From Pseudomonadota bacterium (GTDB lineage Bacteria; Pseudomonadota; Alphaproteobacteria; Rhizobiales; Hyphomicrobiaceae): a DNA stretch of 64,000 nucleotides. The notes beneath the pieces were generated by a model. That model had not been told where the DNA came from and ran no database searches. It saw nothing but the letters and a program-made list of their open reading frames with translations. Positions 45,164-54,524 of this stretch are shown here, piece by piece (positions within the stretch are counted from its first letter, which is position 1; every line of letters begins with the position of its first letter). The DNA is taken from contig JAFAFW010000007.1 of NCBI GenBank assembly GCA_023423275.1, positions 62,001-126,000 of the forward strand, given 5' to 3'. The position numbers and the translations under genes are program-made.

Positions 45164-45940
45164 ATGTCAGTTACGGGCGCCCGCCTGACGATAACGGCGC
45201 TGGAAGGTTTGCCGTTGGTTCGCCCTGGCGACGATGTGGCGGAGCTTCTGCTCGAGGCGCTTGTCCGCAACGGCTTGGTGCTTGAGAGCCAGGATATTCT
45301 GGTCGTCACGCAGAAGATCGTTTCGAAATCCGAGTCCCGTTATGTGGAACTCGCGTCTGTCACGCCGTCGCCGCGCGCCCTCGAACTTTCGGCGATAACT
45401 GGCAAGCCGCCTCATCTCGTTGAGGCCATCCTCTCCGAATCCTCCGAAGTGATCCGGGCAAAGCCGGGCGTTCTGATCGTTGCGACACGTCATGGGCTGG
45501 TGATGGCAAATGCAGGCATCGATCAGTCTAACCTTCCACCCGGTGCGGCAGGAGGAATGGTGCTTCTTCTGCCCGAGGATCCGGACCTCACCGCGCAGGC
45601 CGTCAAGGCCCGCTGCGACGCGCACTTTGGGGCCGACATCGGCGTCGTTATTTCGGACAGTGTCGGCCGCGCGTGGCGGCAGGGCACCGTGGGCCTTGCC
45701 ATCGGTGCGGCCGGGGTGCCGTCGTTGCTCGATCGGCGCGGCGAACCTGACCTTGCCGGACGTCCGCTTGAAGTGACCGAAGTCGGTTTTGCAGATGCGG
45801 TCGCCTCAGCGGCCGTTCTCGCGATGGGCGAGGCCGACGAAGGCTGCCCGGCTGCCTTGGTGCGCGGTCTGGCCTGGACGGCGGAGGCAAGGCCAGCCTC
45901 AGCGCTGGTCCGTCCGAAATCCCAGGATCTGTTTCGATGA
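45164..45940 (+). CDS. cofE: F420-0:gamma-glutamyl ligase
   Basis: The 258-residue protein has the CofE N-terminus (ITALEGLPLVRPGDDVAELL), then ILVVTQKIVSKSE and the metal/GTP loop VISDSVGRAWRQGTVGLAIG. It adds L-glutamates to F420-0. It is a single-domain protein without the nitroreductase domain of mycobacterial FbiB, so no dehydro-F420 reductase is encoded here. The gene overlaps cofD by 4 bases. Confidence 0.95.
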   Translation: MSVTGARLTITALEGLPLVRPGDDVAELLLEALVRNGLVLESQDILVVTQKIVSKSESRYVELASVTPSPRALELSAITGKPPHLVEAILSESSEVIRAKPGVLIVATRHGLVMANAGIDQSNLPPGAAGGMVLLLPEDPDLTAQAVKARCDAHFGADIGVVISDSVGRAWRQGTVGLAIGAAGVPSLLDRRGEPDLAGRPLEVTEVGFADAVASAAVLAMGEADEGCPAALVRGLAWTAEARPASALVRPKSQDLFR

Positions 45941-46911
45941 TGAAGCATGTGGCGGACAGGCGCCGTTGGGTTGCGCTCTCGGGTGGTGTCGGTGGCGCGA
46001 AGCTGTCCTTGGGATTGGCACAGGTTCTCGGTGACCGGCTGACGGTGATCGTCAACACCGGCGATGACTTCGAACATCTTGGTCTGCACGTCTCGCCGGA
46101 TATCGACACCGCGATCTATACGTTGGCCGGTCTCGTCAATCCGGAGACGGGTTGGGGACGCCGCGACGAAACCTGGACGTTCATGCGTGCAATTGCGGAG
46201 CTGGGTGGGCCATCCTGGTTCAATCTCGGCGACGGCGATCTGGCGATGCATGTCGAGCGAACGCGGCGGCTGCGCGCTGGAGAAAGCCTGACGGATGTGT
46301 GCGCATTCGTTGGCGCGCGCCTGGGTATCGCGGCCCGCGTCATCCCTATGAGCGACGATCCCGTGCGCACGTTTGTCGAAACGGAGGGGGGCACGCTGGG
46401 CTTCCAGGAATATTTCGTGGGCGAGCAGTGCAGGCCGATCGTCTCGGATATTCGTTTCGATGGCGCCGCTCAGGCCCGTCCCGCAGCCGCGGCTCTCGCA
46501 GCGCTGAGCGATCCCGACCTCGGCGGCATCATCATCTGTCCGTCGAACCCATATCTGAGCGTCGACCCGATCCTGGCCATTCCCGGTTTTGCGGATGCTC
46601 TTCGCGCGCGCAAAGCGCCGGTCATTGCGGTGAGTCCCATTATCGGCGGAAAGGCCATCAAGGGACCGGCGGCAAAGATCATGGGAGAGCTCGGCATTGC
46701 GCCGGATGCCGTCAGCGTCGCCAAACATTACGCGGGGCTCATCGATGGATTTGTCATCGATAGGGCCGATGCCGATTTGGCTGGCCGGATCGAGGTGACG
46801 ACGCTCGCGGTCAATACACTGATGCGGACGCTGGATGACAAGGTCGCCTTGGCGCGCGATTGCCTGTCATTTTGCGAAACAATTCGCGGCGCGATGGAAA
46901 CAGCGTCATGA
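45937..46911 (+). CDS. cofD: 2-phospho-L-lactate transferase (CofD)
   Basis: The 324-residue enzyme joins the activated phospho-acid donor to FO (7,8-didemethyl-8-hydroxy-5-deazariboflavin), giving F420-0. Signatures are ALSGGVGGAKLSLGLAQVLG, VIVNTGDDFEHLGLHVSPDI and ICPSNPYLSVDPIL. It overlaps both cofE and cofC by 4 bases, so all are translated together. Confidence 0.95.
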   Translation: MMKHVADRRRWVALSGGVGGAKLSLGLAQVLGDRLTVIVNTGDDFEHLGLHVSPDIDTAIYTLAGLVNPETGWGRRDETWTFMRAIAELGGPSWFNLGDGDLAMHVERTRRLRAGESLTDVCAFVGARLGIAARVIPMSDDPVRTFVETEGGTLGFQEYFVGEQCRPIVSDIRFDGAAQARPAAAALAALSDPDLGGIIICPSNPYLSVDPILAIPGFADALRARKAPVIAVSPIIGGKAIKGPAAKIMGELGIAPDAVSVAKHYAGLIDGFVIDRADADLAGRIEVTTLAVNTLMRTLDDKVALARDCLSFCETIRGAMETAS

Positions 46912-47591
46912 CCACGCGAGCCTTGCCTGTCATTATTCCCGTCAAGACGCTGCACAGCGCGAAGCAGCGGCTTGCACCGGTGCTGTCGGCGGAAGATCGG
47001 CGCAGGCTTGTCCTCGCAATGCTTGCTGATGTCTTGACCACGCTGTCGAAGGTCGCCGCGGTCAGCAGCGTTATCGTGGTTACGCCTGACCCGGATGTGG
47101 CGGCGTTCGCGCGGGCAGAGAAGGTCCAGGTGCTTGCCGAACCGCACGGTGGAGGCTTGAACGCCGCCGTGCAGCGCGGGCTCACCCATATCGATGCGGT
47201 GCGCGCGGGACGCGTGCTTGTCATTCCCGGAGACGTGCCGCTTGCGTCCTCCGAGGAACTCACCAAGCTCGCCGAGAGCGCAGTGCGTCATGAAGGCCCG
47301 CGCGTGTCGCTGGTGCCGTCGCATGACGGCGGCGGCACGAATGCGCTTTTCCTGTCACCTCCGGATGTGATCGAACCGGAATTCGGCCCGGGCAGCTTCG
47401 TCAAGCATCTGGCCGCAGCGGTCGCACGGCGCATCGATGCGGAAGTGATGCAGCTTCCGGGCTTGGCCGCCGATGTCGATTTGCCGGAGGATCTCGCATG
47501 GCTGCGCCGCGCGCGCAGCGGCGTTCCGCGTTATGCGTTTCTTCTCCCAAGCGCGATGCCCGGCGAGACGATTTTAAGGAACATGCCATGA
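46908..47591 (+). CDS. cofC: 2-phospho-L-lactate (or related) guanylyltransferase
   Basis: The 227-residue protein has the nucleotidyltransferase pattern VIIPVKTLHSAKQRLAPVLS, VIPGDVPLAS and LVPSHDGGGTNALFL. It activates 2-phospholactate, phosphoenolpyruvate or 3-phosphoglycerate with GTP, which decides the flavour of F420; the sequence alone does not tell which. The ATG at 46908 overlaps cofD (ATGA). An upstream frame start at 46860 lies inside cofD and is ignored. Confidence 0.92.
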   Translation: MTTRALPVIIPVKTLHSAKQRLAPVLSAEDRRRLVLAMLADVLTTLSKVAAVSSVIVVTPDPDVAAFARAEKVQVLAEPHGGGLNAAVQRGLTHIDAVRAGRVLVIPGDVPLASSEELTKLAESAVRHEGPRVSLVPSHDGGGTNALFLSPPDVIEPEFGPGSFVKHLAAAVARRIDAEVMQLPGLAADVDLPEDLAWLRRARSGVPRYAFLLPSAMPGETILRNMP

Positions 47592-50038
47592 GCAACGTGC
47601 ATGATGTCGCCTTAGCCCTTGCCGCTGCCGAGAAGGGCGAAAAGCCTGGCCATCATCAAGCGCTGGCACTTGCGCACTGCGAGGATATCAATCGGCTGTC
47701 AGCGCTCGCTGAGGAGTTGTGTGTCGCCGGCCACGGCACCGCGGTTTCCTTTTCAAAGAAGGTCTTCATTCCGCTCACCCAGCTTTGCCGCGACGTTTGC
47801 CACTACTGCACGTTCGCGCACGCGCCGCGTGAGTTGCCAGCGCCCTATCTCGATCGCGACGCGGTACTGGCGATTGCAGAGCAGGGCCGGCAAGCCGGCT
47901 GCAAAGAGGCTCTGTTTACGCTCGGTGACAAGCCGGAGCTGCGTTATTCCGCGGCGCGGAAGGCCTTGGCCGATCTCGGCCATGACAGCACGCTGTCGTA
48001 CCTGGAAGAGGCGGCGCGCCTCGTGCTGGAGAAGGCGGGGCTGCTGCCCCATCTCAATCCTGGCCTCATGGATGAAACCTGGCTGCGGCGGTTGCGGGCG
48101 GTTTCCATCTCGCAAGGCATCATGCTCGAGACCGCGTCGGACCGGCTGTCGGAAAAGGGCGGGCCGCATTATGGGTCGCCGGACAAGATTCCCGCCGCCC
48201 GGCTGGCGACACTGGAAGCTGCTGGCCGTGCGGGGGTGCCGTTCACCACAGGCATTCTGATCGGTATCGGTGAGACGCGCCTTGAGCGGATCGAGGCCCT
48301 GCTGGCGATCCGCGACCTGTCCGAGCGCCACGGTCATATTCAGGAAGTCATCATCCAGAATTTCCGCGCCAAACCGGACACACGAATGGCCGAGGCGCCG
48401 GAACCGTCGCTGGCCGAGCAGATCTGGACCATCGCGGTGGCGCGCATCATCCTCGGCGCCCGGGCCAATATTCAGTCGCCGCCGAATCTGCGCCCGGAAG
48501 GCCTCGCGCGCCTCGTGCGGGCTGGGATCAACGATTGGGGCGGCGTTTCTCCCGTCACGCCCGATCATGTCAATCCGGAAGCGCCGTGGCCGCATCTGCG
48601 GGATCTCGAAGCGGCGACGGAGCGTGCGGGCCGCGTGCTCGTCGAGCGGCTGGCGATCTATCCGGAATTTGCCGCCGAACCGGAGCGCTGGCTCGAACCG
48701 GCGCTGCGGACGCCGGTGTTGCGCATGTCCGACACGGCAGGCTTTGCCCGTGAGGATGGCTGGATCGCGGGCGCTCTTGAAACCCTTCCTTCAGCGCAGG
48801 TGGCACGCGTGCGCGGCCATGCTCCGGCGTTGTCGCGGCCGGTTGCGCAGGTTCTCGACAAGGCCGGCGATGGCCATGCGCTCACCGAGGATGAGATCGT
48901 TACGCTGTTCTCGGCCCGCGGCCGGGACTTCTCGGCGGTGTGCGCGGTTGCCGACCGCCTGCGAGCCACGCGCGTTGGGGACTCTGTCAGCTACGTCGTC
49001 AACCGCAACATCAACTACACCAACATCTGCACGTACGGCTGTAAGTTCTGCGCGTTTTCGAAGGGCCGGCATGCGCTGGGCTTCCGCGACAAGCCCTACG
49101 AGCTTCCGCTTTCGGAAGTGGCAGATCGTGCGCGCGAAGCCTGGAATACGGGCGCGACCGAAGTTTGCCTGCAGGGCGGCATTCGTCCCGGGTACACCGG
49201 TCAGACCTATCTCGATATCGCGCAAGCCGTTCGCGCGGCTGTTCCGGGCATTCACATCCACGCCTTCTCTCCGCTGGAAATCTGGCACGGCGCGACATCG
49301 CTCGGAATGCCGCTGCGCGCGTATCTGTCCGAGCTGAAAGCTGCTGGCCTCGCGAGCGTGCCCGGCACCGCCGCCGAGATTCTCGACGATGAAGTTCGCG
49401 ACATCCTGTGTCCCGACAAGATCAACACGGACCAGTGGTTCCAGGTCATGACGGCCGCGCACGAGGCTGGGTTGCGTGCGACCTGCACCATCATGTTCGG
49501 GCATGTCGACAAGTACCGCCATTGGGCGCGCCATCTGATCCGTCTGCGCGACTTGCAGGAGCGCACCGGCATCTTCACCGAGTTCGTGCCACTGGCGTTT
49601 GTCCACATGGAAGCGCCGATCGGCGTGAAGGGGCAGTCGCGCAAGGGGCCGACGTTCCGCGAAGCCATCCTGATGCATGCGATCGGTCGGATCGCGTTCG
49701 ATCCGCTGATCACCAACATTCAAACCTCGTGGGTGAAGATGGGGCCGGACGGGGCGGCGCTGTGCCTGGAAGCCGGAGCCAACGATTTCGGCGGGGTTCT
49801 GATGAACGAGTCGATCACCCGCGCTGCCGGGGCTGCGCATGGCCAAGAGATCGATGCGGGCAAGATCGAGGCGATTATAGAATCGGCAAATAGAAGCCCG
49901 CGTCAGCGCTCCACGCTCTACGGTCCGCCTAAGCGGTCGGCGGAATGGCGTGTGAATGAGCAGGCCAAGACGCTGATTGCTGTTGATCGCGGACGCAAGG
50001 CGTACGATACTCATACTAAGATTAGTACAATAGAATAA
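47588..50038 (+). CDS. fbiC: FO synthase, CofG-CofH fusion
   Basis: The 816-residue protein carries two radical-SAM modules. The first (CofG-like) has Cys67-x3-Cys71-x2-Cys74 in CRDVCHYC, the second (CofH-like) Cys481/485/488 in CTYGCKFCAF. Together they build the deazaflavin FO from tyrosine and a flavin precursor. The fused order is that of actinobacterial FbiC, whereas archaea use two genes. It overlaps cofC by 4 bases, completing the F420 path. Its stop codon lies close to a predicted GntR operator and promoter for the next gene. Confidence 0.96.
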   Translation: MSNVHDVALALAAAEKGEKPGHHQALALAHCEDINRLSALAEELCVAGHGTAVSFSKKVFIPLTQLCRDVCHYCTFAHAPRELPAPYLDRDAVLAIAEQGRQAGCKEALFTLGDKPELRYSAARKALADLGHDSTLSYLEEAARLVLEKAGLLPHLNPGLMDETWLRRLRAVSISQGIMLETASDRLSEKGGPHYGSPDKIPAARLATLEAAGRAGVPFTTGILIGIGETRLERIEALLAIRDLSERHGHIQEVIIQNFRAKPDTRMAEAPEPSLAEQIWTIAVARIILGARANIQSPPNLRPEGLARLVRAGINDWGGVSPVTPDHVNPEAPWPHLRDLEAATERAGRVLVERLAIYPEFAAEPERWLEPALRTPVLRMSDTAGFAREDGWIAGALETLPSAQVARVRGHAPALSRPVAQVLDKAGDGHALTEDEIVTLFSARGRDFSAVCAVADRLRATRVGDSVSYVVNRNINYTNICTYGCKFCAFSKGRHALGFRDKPYELPLSEVADRAREAWNTGATEVCLQGGIRPGYTGQTYLDIAQAVRAAVPGIHIHAFSPLEIWHGATSLGMPLRAYLSELKAAGLASVPGTAAEILDDEVRDILCPDKINTDQWFQVMTAAHEAGLRATCTIMFGHVDKYRHWARHLIRLRDLQERTGIFTEFVPLAFVHMEAPIGVKGQSRKGPTFREAILMHAIGRIAFDPLITNIQTSWVKMGPDGAALCLEAGANDFGGVLMNESITRAAGAAHGQEIDAGKIEAIIESANRSPRQRSTLYGPPKRSAEWRVNEQAKTLIAVDRGRKAYDTHTKISTIE
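50013..50028. promoter_or_regulatory. predicted GntR operator in front of the PLP enzyme / CoA-transferase unit
   Basis: ATACTAAGATTAGTAC matches GTACTA-N4-TAGTAC with one mismatch. It overlaps the 3' end of fbiC, and TAGAAT, a likely -10, follows at 50031. The next gene starts at 50084, so a second promoter under the same control seems to serve the catabolic genes. Confidence 0.68.
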
Positions 50039-50083
50039 CTCGGGCGATTCGCTCGGGGCGGGGAAACTGGTACCGAGCGAGAG

Positions 50084-51589
50084 ATGACGCCGTTCGATTT
50101 TCCGGTCAGAGTTGAAAACGCCGAGGTTCGCCAGAGGGCCGTTGAGCGGCTCCGGCAGAACCGGGTTCGCCTGCCGACGTTCGCCGAGCTTGCCGATCCT
50201 TCCCGGGTTCCCGCACGGGTGCGGGCCCAGCTGAACGATGTGGCTCCGGATGATCCGCATCCCGCAAACCTCTATCGGGTGAACTGGTTCAACGCACTCG
50301 ATCGCAAAGGGCAGGTGTCCGTCCCGGTTCACGTCGAGCTGCCTGAAGCTTTGACGGGCGTCAAAGCCCGCATCGTCGCTGCGATCGGCGGCCTGTTCCC
50401 GATGATCGGCGCGCATAAGGTGCAGGCGGCCTATGCATGTCTCGCGCCGCGCCTGGTTTCCGGACGGTTTGATCCGACGCGCCAGCGTGCGGTGTGGCCA
50501 TCGACGGGAAATTACTGTCGCGGTGGCGTCGCCATCTCGCGGATTCTCGGCTGCCGCGGCGTTGCGGTGCTGCCCGCCGGTATGAGTCAGGAACGCTTCG
50601 ACTGGCTGGAAAAATGGGTGGCTGAGCCCGGTGATATCATCCGCACGCCGGGCACGGAATCCAACGTCAAAGAAATTTACGACGCATGTGCCGAACTGGC
50701 GCGCGATCCGGAAAATGACATCGTCAATCAGTTCAGCGAATTCGCGAATTATCTTGGGCATTGGCGCTGCACGGGGCCGGCGCTCGAAACGATTTTTGAA
50801 AGTTTGTCGGCTAAATCCGGCGACTTGAAACTCGCGGCCTATGTTTCTGCAAGCGGGTCGGCCGGAACACTTGCAGCCGGTGATTATCTCAAGGACAAGC
50901 ACGGCACGAAAATCGCGGTTGTCGAAGCCGTCGAATGTCCGACGCTGCTGATGAACGGTTATGGCGAGCACAATATCCAGGGGATCGGCGACAAGCACGT
51001 GCCGTTGATCCACAACGTGATGAACACCGACGTCGTCATCGGCATCTCGGATCAGGCGACGGATGGATTGAACGCGGTATTCAATACGGATATTGGCTGC
51101 GAATATCTCGCGCGCCGTCTCGACGTTTCCGCCGAATTGCTGAAACAGCTCCGGTTATTCGGCCTTTCCAGCATTGCCAACGTGCTGGGCGCCATCAAAC
51201 TCGCTAAACACTATGATCTGGGTTCCGACAGCGTTGTCATGACGGTCGCGACCGACCCCGCCAGCATGTACGTCAGTGAAGTGCGCCGCTATTTGCAGCG
51301 GCGGCATAATTCCGGTGAAATGACTGCCGAACTCGCAGCGGAGCTGGTCGGCGAGCATCTTCTGGGTGCCGGTACTGAGCATGTCCTCGACGCGACTCAT
51401 CGCGAGCGCGAGCGCATTTTCAATCTCGGCTATTTCACCTGGATCGAGCAGCAGGGTGTCAAGCTTTCGGATTTCGACCGCCGCAAAAGTCAGGATTTCT
51501 GGCGCGGTCTGCAAGACCTCGTTCCGCAGTGGGACGAGCTGATTACCGCATTCAATCGCGATACCGGCATGGCCGCCGCGACAGCATGA
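50084..51589 (+). CDS. fold type II PLP-dependent enzyme of unknown reaction
   Basis: The 501-residue protein has features of the cysteine synthase/threonine synthase superfamily. Lys112 in [11 protein letters not shown] fits the Schiff-base lysine, STGNYCRGG (140 onward) matches the S-x-G-N loop that holds the substrate carboxylate, and [17 protein letters not shown] resembles the phosphate-binding glycine loop. It is longer than most family members and I do not recognise a characterised homologue. Placement before the CoA-transferase and after the F420 genes suggests a beta-elimination, replacement or deamination step in the same pathway. Confidence 0.82.
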   Translation: MTPFDFPVRVENAEVRQRAVERLRQNRVRLPTFAELADPSRVPARVRAQLNDVAPDDPHPANLYRVNWFNALDRKGQVSVPVHVELPEALTGVKARIVAAIGGLFPMIGAHKVQAAYACLAPRLVSGRFDPTRQRAVWPSTGNYCRGGVAISRILGCRGVAVLPAGMSQERFDWLEKWVAEPGDIIRTPGTESNVKEIYDACAELARDPENDIVNQFSEFANYLGHWRCTGPALETIFESLSAKSGDLKLAAYVSASGSAGTLAAGDYLKDKHGTKIAVVEAVECPTLLMNGYGEHNIQGIGDKHVPLIHNVMNTDVVIGISDQATDGLNAVFNTDIGCEYLARRLDVSAELLKQLRLFGLSSIANVLGAIKLAKHYDLGSDSVVMTVATDPASMYVSEVRRYLQRRHNSGEMTAELAAELVGEHLLGAGTEHVLDATHRERERIFNLGYFTWIEQQGVKLSDFDRRKSQDFWRGLQDLVPQWDELITAFNRDTGMAAATA

Positions 51590-51617
51590 TCAACGCTTTT
51601 GGAGATTTGGCGCTGAT

Positions 51618-52586
51618 ATGAGTACCGACTCCCTCGTCAAGCCCTACAAATCGCTGCGCGGCGAGACCTTGGAGCGCGATCGCGGACTGCGCGAGAAAGT
51701 GATGTCACTGGAAGAGGCGGCAAGCCTCGTCAATGACGGTGATCACGTCTCGATCGGCGGCTGCACCATGTCGCGCACGCCGATGGCGATGATCTGGTCG
51801 CTGATCCGTGCGCGCAAAAAGGATCTCATGATTTCGCGCTCGATTACGTCGACGGAAGGCGACCTGTTTTATGCCTCGGGCGTGTCGCGCCACATCATTA
51901 CGAGCTGGTTCACACAGGGTATCGTGTGGGGCGTGTCGAAAGTGATGCGCCATTACACCGAGAACAAGCTGGCCCGCTTCGACGAGTGGAGCCATATGTC
52001 GATCGGACTCAGGTATCGCGCCGGCGCCATGGGTATCCCCTTCATGCCGACGCGGTCGATGATCGGCTCGGACGTCGGCAAGCGCGTCGGCGACGAGCTG
52101 AAAACCATGACATGCCCATTCACCGGCGAGGACGTGGCTCTGCTTCCGGCGCTCAATCCGGATGTGGCGCTGATCCACGTGCAGCGTTGTGATGCCTACG
52201 GCAACGCGCAGATCGACGGCCTGCAGTTCATGGACATCGATATGGCGATGGCGGCCAACCGTGTGATCCTGACGACCGAGCGCATCGTCTCCAACGATCA
52301 GATCCGCCGCACGCCGGATCAGACGCGCATTCCTTTCTTCACGGCAGACGCCGTTGTCGAGGTGCCATTCGGCTCTGCCCCGCACGAATGCTACGGGGTC
52401 TACGAGCCATTTTTCGATCACCTCGACGAATACGCCGAGGCGTCGAAGGATCCGATCAACGGGCCGGCAGACTATCTCGCCAAATATTATTATGAACCCA
52501 GAAATTGGGCCGAGTATCTTTCCAAGCTCGGGATGGAGGCGGTGCTGGATGCCAGCCGTCGCGGAAGGAGCGTTCACAATGACTGA
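51618..52586 (+). CDS. CoA-transferase subunit alpha (glutaconate CoA-transferase/IpdA type)
   Basis: The 322-residue protein shows VNDGDHVSIGGCTMSRTPMA and a glycine-rich core (LLPALNPDVALIHVQRCDAY), typical of subunit A of type I CoA-transferases. It works as a heteromer with the next gene product, which overlaps it by 8 bases. Such enzymes move CoA between carboxylic acids, so a dicarboxylate or ring-opened acid is a likely pathway intermediate. Confidence 0.87.
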   Translation: MSTDSLVKPYKSLRGETLERDRGLREKVMSLEEAASLVNDGDHVSIGGCTMSRTPMAMIWSLIRARKKDLMISRSITSTEGDLFYASGVSRHIITSWFTQGIVWGVSKVMRHYTENKLARFDEWSHMSIGLRYRAGAMGIPFMPTRSMIGSDVGKRVGDELKTMTCPFTGEDVALLPALNPDVALIHVQRCDAYGNAQIDGLQFMDIDMAMAANRVILTTERIVSNDQIRRTPDQTRIPFFTADAVVEVPFGSAPHECYGVYEPFFDHLDEYAEASKDPINGPADYLAKYYYEPRNWAEYLSKLGMEAVLDASRRGRSVHND

Positions 52587-53358
52587 TCAGTCATCGCCCA
52601 ACGCCTATACCGCATCGGAGCTGCTGGCCGTGATGGCATCGCGGTTGATGAAGGACGGCCAGATCGTTTTCGCGGGCATCGGCATTCCGCTGCTCGCGGC
52701 GACATTAGCGCAACGCAACTTCGCCCCGCACCTCACCATCCTGTTCGAGGGCGGTACGATCGGCCCATTCATCGTGCCGGGCGAGTTGCCGCCGTCGACC
52801 AACGAGCAACGCTGCACGCGCCGCTCCAACATGGTTTTGCCGATCACCGACGTGTTGCTGCTTTTGCAGCGCGGCTATGTCGACGTCGGCTTCATGGGCG
52901 GAGCGCAGATCGACCGCTATGGCAATCTGAATTCTTCATTCATCGGCGACAGCGAGAACCCGAAAACCCGGCTTCCGGGCACCGGTGGCGGCAATGATAT
53001 CTCGTCGCTGACCAACATGATCGTGGCGATGAAACACGAGAAGCGCCGCTTCGTGAAAGATGTCGACTACATCACGTCGCCCGGCTGGATCGAAGGCAAA
53101 CGGTCGCGTGCCGAGCGCGGGCTGCCGATGGGGGGCATGTGGCGCGTCGTGACCGATCTCGCCGTCATGGGCTTCGACGAGGATACGCGCGAAATGCAGG
53201 TCCTGGCGCTGCACCCCGGCGTGACGCGGGAGAAGGTGCAGGAAAATACCGGCTTCGACCTGCTGTTCAGCGACAAGGTCATGACGACTGAGCCGCCGCG
53301 CAAGGAGGAGTTGGAAGGGTTGCGCCATCTGGATCCGGAACGCCTCTACACCGCCTGA
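52579..53358 (+). CDS. CoA-transferase subunit beta (glutaconate CoA-transferase/IpdB type)
   Basis: The 259-residue protein carries IVFAGIGIPLLAATLAQRNF and the glutamate motif TILFEGGTIGP (Glu57). This is the position where true glutaconate-type CoA-transferases keep the catalytic Glu that mycobacterial IpdB has lost, so this pair is likely an active CoA-transferase rather than a hydrolase. The ATG at 52579 is inside the alpha gene end; a longer frame start at 52354 is inside the alpha gene and not used. Confidence 0.87.
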   Translation: MTDQSSPNAYTASELLAVMASRLMKDGQIVFAGIGIPLLAATLAQRNFAPHLTILFEGGTIGPFIVPGELPPSTNEQRCTRRSNMVLPITDVLLLLQRGYVDVGFMGGAQIDRYGNLNSSFIGDSENPKTRLPGTGGGNDISSLTNMIVAMKHEKRRFVKDVDYITSPGWIEGKRSRAERGLPMGGMWRVVTDLAVMGFDEDTREMQVLALHPGVTREKVQENTGFDLLFSDKVMTTEPPRKEELEGLRHLDPERLYTA

Positions 53359-53393
53359 GCAAGCTTTTACACATCGCCTCTGGAGTCGCGAAA

Positions 53394-54353
53394 ATGGCCA
53401 AGAAGAAACAGACAGAGTTCGGCATCGCGATGCGGAACTTCACGCGCTATCCCGAGATGCCGAGCGCAAAGGGGCTGATCGAATACGGCGTGCGGATGGA
53501 GGAGCTCGGCTACGAGTCGCTCTGGGCGTGGGATCATGTTCTGCTCGGTGTCGATCCCACGTTTCCGGTTCATGAGGCGCTGACGATCCTGACGGCGGTT
53601 GCTGCGCGGACCTCCAAAATCAAATTGGGTACCGGCATCCTCGTGATGCCGATGCGCAATCCGGTATTGCTGGCCAAGGAACTGGCGACCATCGATCATA
53701 TCTCTGATGGGCGTCTGCTCGTGGGAGCGGCGGTTGGCTGGTACAAACGTGAATTTGACTCGTTAGGCGTTGATTTTACCAAACGCGGCAAGATCATGGA
53801 CCAGGGGCTGGAGATCATGAACCGTCTCTGGACCGAAGATAAAGTCGATGGGGACTATCCGCCGTATAATCTCCGTGGCGCTGTTTTATATCCGAAGCCG
53901 GTTCAAAAGCCGCGTCCGCCGCTTCTGATCGGCGGCTACGTCGATGCTGTTCTGAAACGCGCTGCGACCAAGGGTGACGGCTGGCTGACTTATTATTACA
54001 CTGCGGAAAGTTTCGCGAAGACCTGGGCCAAGGTTGTCGCCTTCGCAGAAGAAGCCGGCCGCGATCCCGGTGAACTGTCCTCAACCAACCAGCTTCCGAT
54101 CTGCATCGGGCCCCGCGAGAAAATCGAGGAGCCCATGAAACATTGGCTGCAGACCGAATGGGATTATGCGTCCTGGTCGGAATCGACCATGGACAGTGCC
54201 ATTATGGGAACGGTCGAGGAATGCATCGAACAGCTCGAGGCGCATATCGCGACCGGGATCGATCGCATTATTTTCGTGCCATATAAATACGAAAAGGAGC
54301 AGGTTGAAGCCGTAGCGCGGGAAATCATTCCGCGGCTGCGCAAAAAGAACTGA
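53394..54353 (+). CDS. luciferase-like F420-dependent oxidoreductase
   Basis: The 319-residue protein has the TIM-barrel LLM pattern: FGIAMRNFTRYPEMP, YESLWAWDHVLL, IKLGTGILVMPMRNPVLLAK, and ISDGRLLVGAAVGWYKREF. Proteins of this type use F420 or FMN; the complete F420 set next door makes F420 the natural choice. It could oxidise or reduce a pathway intermediate with hydride from F420H2. The substrate is not known. It lies between CoA-transferase and importer genes on the same strand. Confidence 0.88.
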   Translation: MAKKKQTEFGIAMRNFTRYPEMPSAKGLIEYGVRMEELGYESLWAWDHVLLGVDPTFPVHEALTILTAVAARTSKIKLGTGILVMPMRNPVLLAKELATIDHISDGRLLVGAAVGWYKREFDSLGVDFTKRGKIMDQGLEIMNRLWTEDKVDGDYPPYNLRGAVLYPKPVQKPRPPLLIGGYVDAVLKRAATKGDGWLTYYYTAESFAKTWAKVVAFAEEAGRDPGELSSTNQLPICIGPREKIEEPMKHWLQTEWDYASWSESTMDSAIMGTVEECIEQLEAHIATGIDRIIFVPYKYEKEQVEAVAREIIPRLRKKN

Positions 54354-54524
54354 AGCAAAGCGGTTCAGTACCGACCCGGTCCGATCGCCGGGAAGACAAA
54401 AAGACATGATCCGGGCGGGCGGCGGCCTCCGGAGACATAAATAGAGCTTCCGCCGGGCGGTGTGGCTTCGTCACGATTTGGCCAGCTCGGGTGTGCCTGA
54501 GCGTTCATCAAAGGGAGAGCAGTC

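Noticed and set aside
48791..51013. 740-codon open frame on the minus strand over fbiC and the PLP enzyme gene
   Set aside because: Crosses two real genes and a predicted promoter; composition is artefactual.
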